Shown: positions 58,376 to 62,696 of the stretch, one piece after another
How positions within the stretch are numbered: the first letter of the stretch is position 1
How the letters are laid out: each line of letters opens with the position of its first letter
Assembly: GCA_009779265.1 (NCBI GenBank)
Contig: WREP01000011.1
Span: 1 to 62,696 of the forward strand
Direction of reading: 5' to 3'
Length of the DNA stretch: 62,696 nucleotides
DNA from: Betaproteobacteria bacterium
GTDB taxonomy: Bacteria > Pseudomonadota > Gammaproteobacteria > Burkholderiales > Rhodocyclaceae
Notes under the pieces: generated by a model
What the model was told of the DNA's origin: nothing
Seen by the model: only the letters and a program-made list of their open reading frames with translations
Database searches by the model: none
Made by a program: the position numbers and the translations under genes

Positions 58376-59376
58376 GAGTGGGACAATATCCGTTCGAGGT
58401 CGCTGGCGGAAAATTCGCGCTCGGCGTTGGCGTCGGCGGCGGCGATGGCGGAGCGGATGCCGTCCGGCAGCGGCGCGACGCATTCGAGCGGCGCCGCCGT
58501 CAGCGGGTGGCGGAAGGCCATGCGCCAGGCGTGCAGGGCCATGCGTTTCAGCCCTTGGCCCTTGAGTTGGCGATTGAGGGCGAAATCGCCGTATTTTTCG
58601 TCGCCGAGGATGGGAAAGCCGAGATGCGCCAGATGCACGCGAATCTGGTGCGTCCGCCCGGTTTTCAACTGGGCTTCGATGAGGCTCATCGCCGGCCAGC
58701 GGGCGAGCAGGCGAAATACCGTATGCGCCGCCTTGCCGTCGGCCTTGACCATCACCCGCCGCTCGCCGCTCTCGGTCAGGTATTTGTAGAGCGGCGCCTT
58801 GACGTGCTGTGTGGCGTTCAGCCAGCGCCCCTTGACCAGCGCCAGATAGCGTTTGTCGGCCCCGGCGCCGTGCTCGCGGAACATGTCGTGCAGGGCCGTG
58901 AGCGCCAGGCGTTTCTTGCCGATGAGCAGGATGCCGGAAGTTTCGCGGTCGAGCCGGTGCGCCAGTTCGAGAAATTTGGCCTGCGGCCGCTGCCGGCGCA
59001 ACGCCTCGATGACGCCGAAACTGACGCCGCTGCCGCCATGCACGGCAATGCCCTCGGGCTTGTCGATGACCAGCATCGCCTCGTCCTCGTAGAGGATCGG
59101 CAGGTCGAGCCGCTGCCGGGCGGCTTCGTCGATGTCGTCTTGCGGCCGCTCGGCCAGGCGCAGCGGCGGAATGCGCAGCTTGTCGCCGACGCGCAGCCGG
59201 TAGGTGGCATCGACCCGGCCGCTGTTCACCCGCACTTCGCCACCGCGCAGGATGCGGTAGAGGTGGCTTTTCGGAACACCCTTGCAATGACGGATGAGGA
59301 AGTTGTCGAGGCGCTGCCCCGCCGCTTCATCGCCAACGACCAGATGGATGACGGAATTGTTACCGGCTCGAATCAT
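58372..59376 (-). CDS. rluC: 23S rRNA pseudouridine synthase RluC
   Basis: 334 residues. An S4 domain (RLDNFLIRHCKGVPKSHLYR, then LRGGEVRVNSGRV) precedes the pseudouridine synthase core with the catalytic Asp in LAHRLDRETSGILL, and KTGRTHQIRVHLAHLGFPI. RluC modifies U955, U2504 and U2580 in E. coli 23S rRNA. It is divergent from rne, exactly as in E. coli. Confidence 0.95.
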   Translation of the reverse strand: MIRAGNNSVIHLVVGDEAAGQRLDNFLIRHCKGVPKSHLYRILRGGEVRVNSGRVDATYRLRVGDKLRIPPLRLAERPQDDIDEAARQRLDLPILYEDEAMLVIDKPEGIAVHGGSGVSFGVIEALRRQRPQAKFLELAHRLDRETSGILLIGKKRLALTALHDMFREHGAGADKRYLALVKGRWLNATQHVKAPLYKYLTESGERRVMVKADGKAAHTVFRLLARWPAMSLIEAQLKTGRTHQIRVHLAHLGFPILGDEKYGDFALNRQLKGQGLKRMALHAWRMAFRHPLTAAPLECVAPLPDGIRSAIAAADANAEREFSASDLERILSHS

Positions 59377-59768
59377 TTTCTAATATACTGCCCTCGTTTT
59401 ACGTCTCGATTTGCAAGAGATCCGGAACCGTCAGACCACCCGCCCCCGCCATTGCGGCTGCCGTGCGGCAGGCTCAGGAATCTCACTTGCGCGACTTGTG
59501 CAAGCCAAACCAACGTGAAACCCCTGGTTAAGCTCACTCACCAAAAGTAGTGATGTTAATGAATTAGCCCGCAGTAAGCACGCACGGATCGCCCGTTGCA
59601 GGAATTCCCGGGCCGCGTCTTCCATTGCAGGAATGCTCCGCGGCCACCGATCAGCACGTTCACCATCGCCGATGCCTCCCTTTATGACGCAAGCCGAGAA
59701 CTGAAACCACCGCTGCCTGCATGGGCGTTTTGTTGCCGTGCGCGATCGCGCGCTGGAGCCAAAAAACA
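59377..59768 (+). promoter_or_regulatory. Long 5' leader and promoter region of rne
   Basis: 392 bp without a gene separate divergent rluC and rne. TTGTTA (about 59357) and TAATAT (about 59381), 18 bp apart, could drive rne and give a leader of some 380 nt. Two GC-rich segments share TTGCAGGAAT (around 59596 and 59624) followed by CCGGGCCGCG / TCCGCGGCC, which can fold. E. coli rne has a similar 361-nt leader that RNase E cuts for feedback. Confidence 0.45.
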
Positions 59769-62534
59769 ATGAAACGCATGCTCTTCAATGCGACACAGGC
59801 GGAAGAACTCCGTGTCGCCATTGTCGATGGTCAGAAACTGATCGACCTCGACATTGAATCCGCCGCCAAGGAACAACGCAAAAGCAACATCTACAAAGGC
59901 GTTATCACCCGCATCGAGCCGTCGCTCGAAGCCTGCTTCGTCGCCTATGGCACGGGCGCCGAGCGGCATGGTTTTCTGCCCTTCAAGGAAATTTCCCGCA
60001 CCTACTTCCAGCCGGGCGTTGATGCCGGCAAGGCCAAGATCAACGAGGCGCTGAAGGAAGGCCAGGAACTGATCGTCCAGGTAGACAAGGACGAGCGCGG
60101 CAACAAGGGCGCGGCGCTGACCACCTTTATCTCGCTGGCTGGCCGCTATCTCGTCCTGATGCCGAACAATCCGCGCGGCGGCGGCGTCTCGCGCCGCGTC
60201 GACGGCGACGAGCGCGTCGAACTGCGCGAAGCCATGGATCAACTGGAAGTCCCCTCGGGCATGAGCCTGATCGCCCGCACCGCCGCCATCGGCCGGGGCG
60301 CCGAAGAACTGCAATGGGATCTGAACTATCTGATCCAGATGTGGAACGCGATCAACGACGCCGCGACGCCCATGTTCTCCTATGAGCAGACCACCGGCGG
60401 CGAAAAGAAGCGCCACTACCTCAGGGATCCGAAAAGCGCCCCGGCCGGCGTCAAGGCCGAGCGCGCCAATCCCGCGCCCTTCCTGATTTATGAGGAATCC
60501 TCGCTGGTCATTCGCGCCATTCGCGATTATTTCCAGCCCGACATCGGCGAAATCCTCATCGACACCGACGACATCTACCATCAGGCGCGCGCCTTCATGG
60601 ACACGGTGATGCCCGGCAACGTCAATCGCGTCAAACGCTACCGCGACGACGTGCCGCTGTTCTCGCGCTTCCAGATCGAGCACCAGATCGAAACCGCCTT
60701 TGCCCGTCAGGTCAATCTGCCCTCCGGCGGCGCCATCGTCATCGACCATACCGAGGCGCTGGTCGCCATCGACGTCAACTCGGGGCGCGCCACCAAAGGC
60801 TCCGACATCGAGGAAACGGCGCTCAAAACCAATCTCGAAGCCGCCGAAGAACTGGCCCGCCAGTTGCGCCTGCGCGACCTGGGCGGCCTCATCGTCATCG
60901 ACTTCATCGACATGGAGAGCAGCCGGAACCAGCGCGAAGTCGAGAACTGCCTGCGCGACGGCCTGCGCTTCGACCGCGCCCGCGTCCAGATGGGCAAGAT
61001 CAGCCGCTTCGGCCTGATGGAACTGTCGCGCCAGCGGCTGCGTCCGGCGCTCGCCGAAACCAGCTACATCTCCTGCCCGCGCTGCACCGGCACCGGCCAC
61101 ATCCGCTCCACCGAATCGGCCGCCCTGCACATCCTGCGCATCCTCGAAGAAGAAGCGATGAAGGAAAACACCGGCGCCGTGCATGTGCAAATGCCGGTCG
61201 ATGTCGCCACCTTCCTGCTCAACGAAAAGCGCCCGGACATCGCCGCCATCGAGTTGCGGCACAAGGTCAACATCCTGCTCATCCCCAACATCCACCTCGA
61301 AACGCCGGCTCACAAAATCACCCGCCTGCGCCACGACGACCTGAACAACGACGATTCCCGCGAACCGTCCTACCGCATGGTCGACGCCCCGATCGAGGAA
61401 GCGATCAAGCTGGCGACCCAGCAGGAAGCCGTCAAGCCGCGCCAGGAAGCCGTGGTCAAGAACATCTCGCCGGAACAGCCGGCGCCGGTCATCACCGCCA
61501 AGACCCCGGCGGCGCAAGAGCAGCCCGGCCTGTTCGCCAAGATCGCCTCCTGGTTCCTGGGCGAGCCGAAACCGGAGCCAGCGCCGGCCCCGACGCCGGA
61601 AAAAACGGCGCGCAAACCGCGCGCCGGACGCGGCGAAGCCAGCGGCGACAATCGCCGCAACGGAGGACGTGGCACCCGCCGCGACGGCGAACGTAACGAA
61701 CGCCAGGAACGCGGCAATCGCGGCGAACGCCAAGCCGCCGAGCGCGCCCCGCGCGACGAAGCCGCCGCCCCGGTAACCGAGCGCAAGGAACGCAAGCCGC
61801 GCGAGCGGCGCGAGAAAAACGAGCCGCGCACCGAGCAGCCGCCGGAAAACAACGAAACCCGCCTGCCGGTGGAAACCGCCAGCCTGACCACCCTGCCGGT
61901 CGGCGCCGAAACCCCGGAAACGGGCGAAGCCAGCCGCCGACGCGGTCGGCGCGGTGGCCGCGGCCGTGGTGGCGAAGCCCGGCGTCAGGAAAGCGAAGCC
62001 GCAACGGTCGCCGCTGAACTGACGACCGCCGAAGAAGCCGTCGTTATGCCCGACACCGCCGCCACCCCGGTGGTCGAGATCGAAGCGCAACCGACTGCCA
62101 GCGAAACGCCGCCCGCAGCCGAAGCCGCCCCGGTTTTGGCCATCATCCCGGTTGCAGCCGAGGTCGTGGCAGCGGCGCAGCCGGTCGCCCCGGTCGAGGC
62201 CGAGCAGGCGAGCGAAGAAGCCCAGCCGCCCGCCAGCGAAGCGCCGGTCGCAACGCCGGAGCCGGTCAGCGAAACCGTCGTCGAAGCCATCACGGCCCCT
62301 GCCATCCCGACCGTCGCCGTCGAAGTGGTAGCGGAAGCCGCGCCGATCGTCGTCAGCGCCGAGGATCTGGAAAAAACTCTGGCCGACAGCGGCCTGGTGC
62401 TAATCCAGACCGCCGCCGCAGCCGTCGTCGCCCAGCCCGAACCGCCAGTGCGCCTCGGTCGTCCGCGCAAGCCCAAGGCCAACCTCGGCCAGACCGGCGA
62501 AGAACCGCTGATGATGGTTGAAACCCACAAATAA
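59769..62534 (+). CDS. rne: Ribonuclease E
   Basis: 921 residues. The essential endoribonuclease and degradosome scaffold. The S1 domain is at about 35-120 (KSNIYKGVITRIEPSLEACF), the catalytic DNase I-like part contains VIDHTEALVAIDVNSGRATK and LIVIDFIDMES with the metal-binding Asp residues, and the Zn-link is SCPRCTGTGH. After about residue 560 comes a disordered tail, first Arg/Glu-rich (RNA binding) and then Ala/Pro/Val/Glu-rich. A short conserved-looking C-terminal piece (RPRKPKANLGQTGEEPLMMV) could bind a partner. Start at MKRMLFNATQAEELRVAIVD. Confidence 0.97.
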   Translation: MKRMLFNATQAEELRVAIVDGQKLIDLDIESAAKEQRKSNIYKGVITRIEPSLEACFVAYGTGAERHGFLPFKEISRTYFQPGVDAGKAKINEALKEGQELIVQVDKDERGNKGAALTTFISLAGRYLVLMPNNPRGGGVSRRVDGDERVELREAMDQLEVPSGMSLIARTAAIGRGAEELQWDLNYLIQMWNAINDAATPMFSYEQTTGGEKKRHYLRDPKSAPAGVKAERANPAPFLIYEESSLVIRAIRDYFQPDIGEILIDTDDIYHQARAFMDTVMPGNVNRVKRYRDDVPLFSRFQIEHQIETAFARQVNLPSGGAIVIDHTEALVAIDVNSGRATKGSDIEETALKTNLEAAEELARQLRLRDLGGLIVIDFIDMESSRNQREVENCLRDGLRFDRARVQMGKISRFGLMELSRQRLRPALAETSYISCPRCTGTGHIRSTESAALHILRILEEEAMKENTGAVHVQMPVDVATFLLNEKRPDIAAIELRHKVNILLIPNIHLETPAHKITRLRHDDLNNDDSREPSYRMVDAPIEEAIKLATQQEAVKPRQEAVVKNISPEQPAPVITAKTPAAQEQPGLFAKIASWFLGEPKPEPAPAPTPEKTARKPRAGRGEASGDNRRNGGRGTRRDGERNERQERGNRGERQAAERAPRDEAAAPVTERKERKPRERREKNEPRTEQPPENNETRLPVETASLTTLPVGAETPETGEASRRRGRRGGRGRGGEARRQESEAATVAAELTTAEEAVVMPDTAATPVVEIEAQPTASETPPAAEAAPVLAIIPVAAEVVAAAQPVAPVEAEQASEEAQPPASEAPVATPEPVSETVVEAITAPAIPTVAVEVVAEAAPIVVSAEDLEKTLADSGLVLIQTAAAAVVAQPEPPVRLGRPRKPKANLGQTGEEPLMMVETHK

Positions 62535-62585
62535 AGCAGGTTTCGGATCAACCAAAAGAGCGCCTGCGGGCCGATGCCGTTCAGT

Positions 62586-62696
62586 TAAGGCTCTTTTGTC
62601 ATGGAGCGGACGGTGTAGCGTTTTGGTCGGGCTTTGACGACACGGGGACATTGACGTCCCCGTCTTTTTTCCACGATGGCGAATTGCAGTTGGGTG
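62586..62696 (-). CDS. IS4-type transposase, C-terminal part cut by window edge
   Basis: The minus frame enters at the right edge and ends at TAA 62586-62588, reading FAIVEKRRGRQCPRVVKARP then KRYTVRSMTKEP. The basic PRVVKxRPKxY tail resembles IS4-family transposases. The sequence just beyond the stop, read outward, contains CTTAACTGAACGGCATCGG, similar to ends of such elements as I remember them. If right, the IS end lies near 62566-62590, about 35-50 bp after the rne stop. A strong hairpin (ACGGGGAC/GTCCCCGT, 62642-62663, then seven T) lies inside this frame and might stop rne transcripts. Confidence 0.45.

Noticed and set aside
59682-62090. 802-codon open frame on - opposite rne
   Set aside because: Antisense shadow; Gly/Ala/Phe-rich translation without motifs.

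Overview
The window looks like a chromosomal segment of a high-G+C betaproteobacterium, most likely from the Rhodocyclales (Azonexus/Dechloromonas/Propionivibrio-like). This rests on gene content and order: the fab-plsX-rpmF-yceD block, lepA-lepB-DUF4845-rnc-era-recO-pdxJ-acpS, an EarP/EF-P pair of the Arg32 type, rseC-mucD beside nadB, and a phasin pointing to polyhydroxybutyrate storage. The taxonomic call is inference; no rRNA is present. Most genes are housekeeping, and the accessory material sits at the edges and in a few gaps.

Layout. 1-945 is a graveyard of mobile DNA: the tail of an IS50-like (IS4 family) transposase inside a broken lipid- or membrane-anchored gene, the 3' end and end hairpin of an IS200/IS605 element, a large inverted repeat, and only the last third of fabI. 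1035-9653 holds ppiD, purL, a phasin with an unusually readable promoter/operator region, a sirtuin, tRNA-Arg, a small lipoprotein and moaE, with prfC behind moaE. 11387-17174 is a signalling stretch: a soluble PAS-type hybrid histidine kinase, a DUF2189 membrane protein, a chemoreceptor and a small secreted protein coupled to it. clpB with a heat-shock-type promoter follows, then a PrlF-YhaV toxin-antitoxin pair, a low-G+C membrane protein, a metallo-beta-lactamase-fold lipoprotein, a methyltransferase, queF, an ISAs1 remnant, a small lipoprotein and a four-tRNA operon (Gly-Cys-Gly-Leu).

25612-46158 carries pgsA, uvrC, a family 5 uracil-DNA glycosylase, earP, efp, argC, nagZ, a low-G+C lipoprotein, the eight-gene lepA-to-acpS operon, a glutaredoxin-like gene, mucD, rseC, nadB, a GSU2403-type nucleotidyltransferase and ygfX. 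46607-52645 is the complete yceD-rpmF-plsX-fabH-fabD-fabG-acpP-fabF lipid operon read leftward from a good sigma70 promoter and closed by a strong terminator. It is followed by divergent maf and an RsmI-like methyltransferase, a membrane hybrid histidine kinase with a foreign-looking sensor half, sppA, a HAD phosphatase, rluC, and rne with a long leader. A second IS4-type element begins right after rne.

The most striking object is in earP. The gene for the rhamnosyltransferase that modifies EF-P Arg32 carries an in-frame insertion of about 600 bp encoding a DUF559 (Vsr-like PD-(D/E)XK) nuclease domain. The insert is bounded by direct repeats, and every visible length change in it is a multiple of three. 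The EarP catalytic residues are intact on both sides, and efp lies immediately downstream with the target arginine. This may be a frame-compatible mobile domain comparable in behaviour to an intein-less homing element. Two dispersed palindromic repeat families (four and two copies) occupy intergenic gaps.
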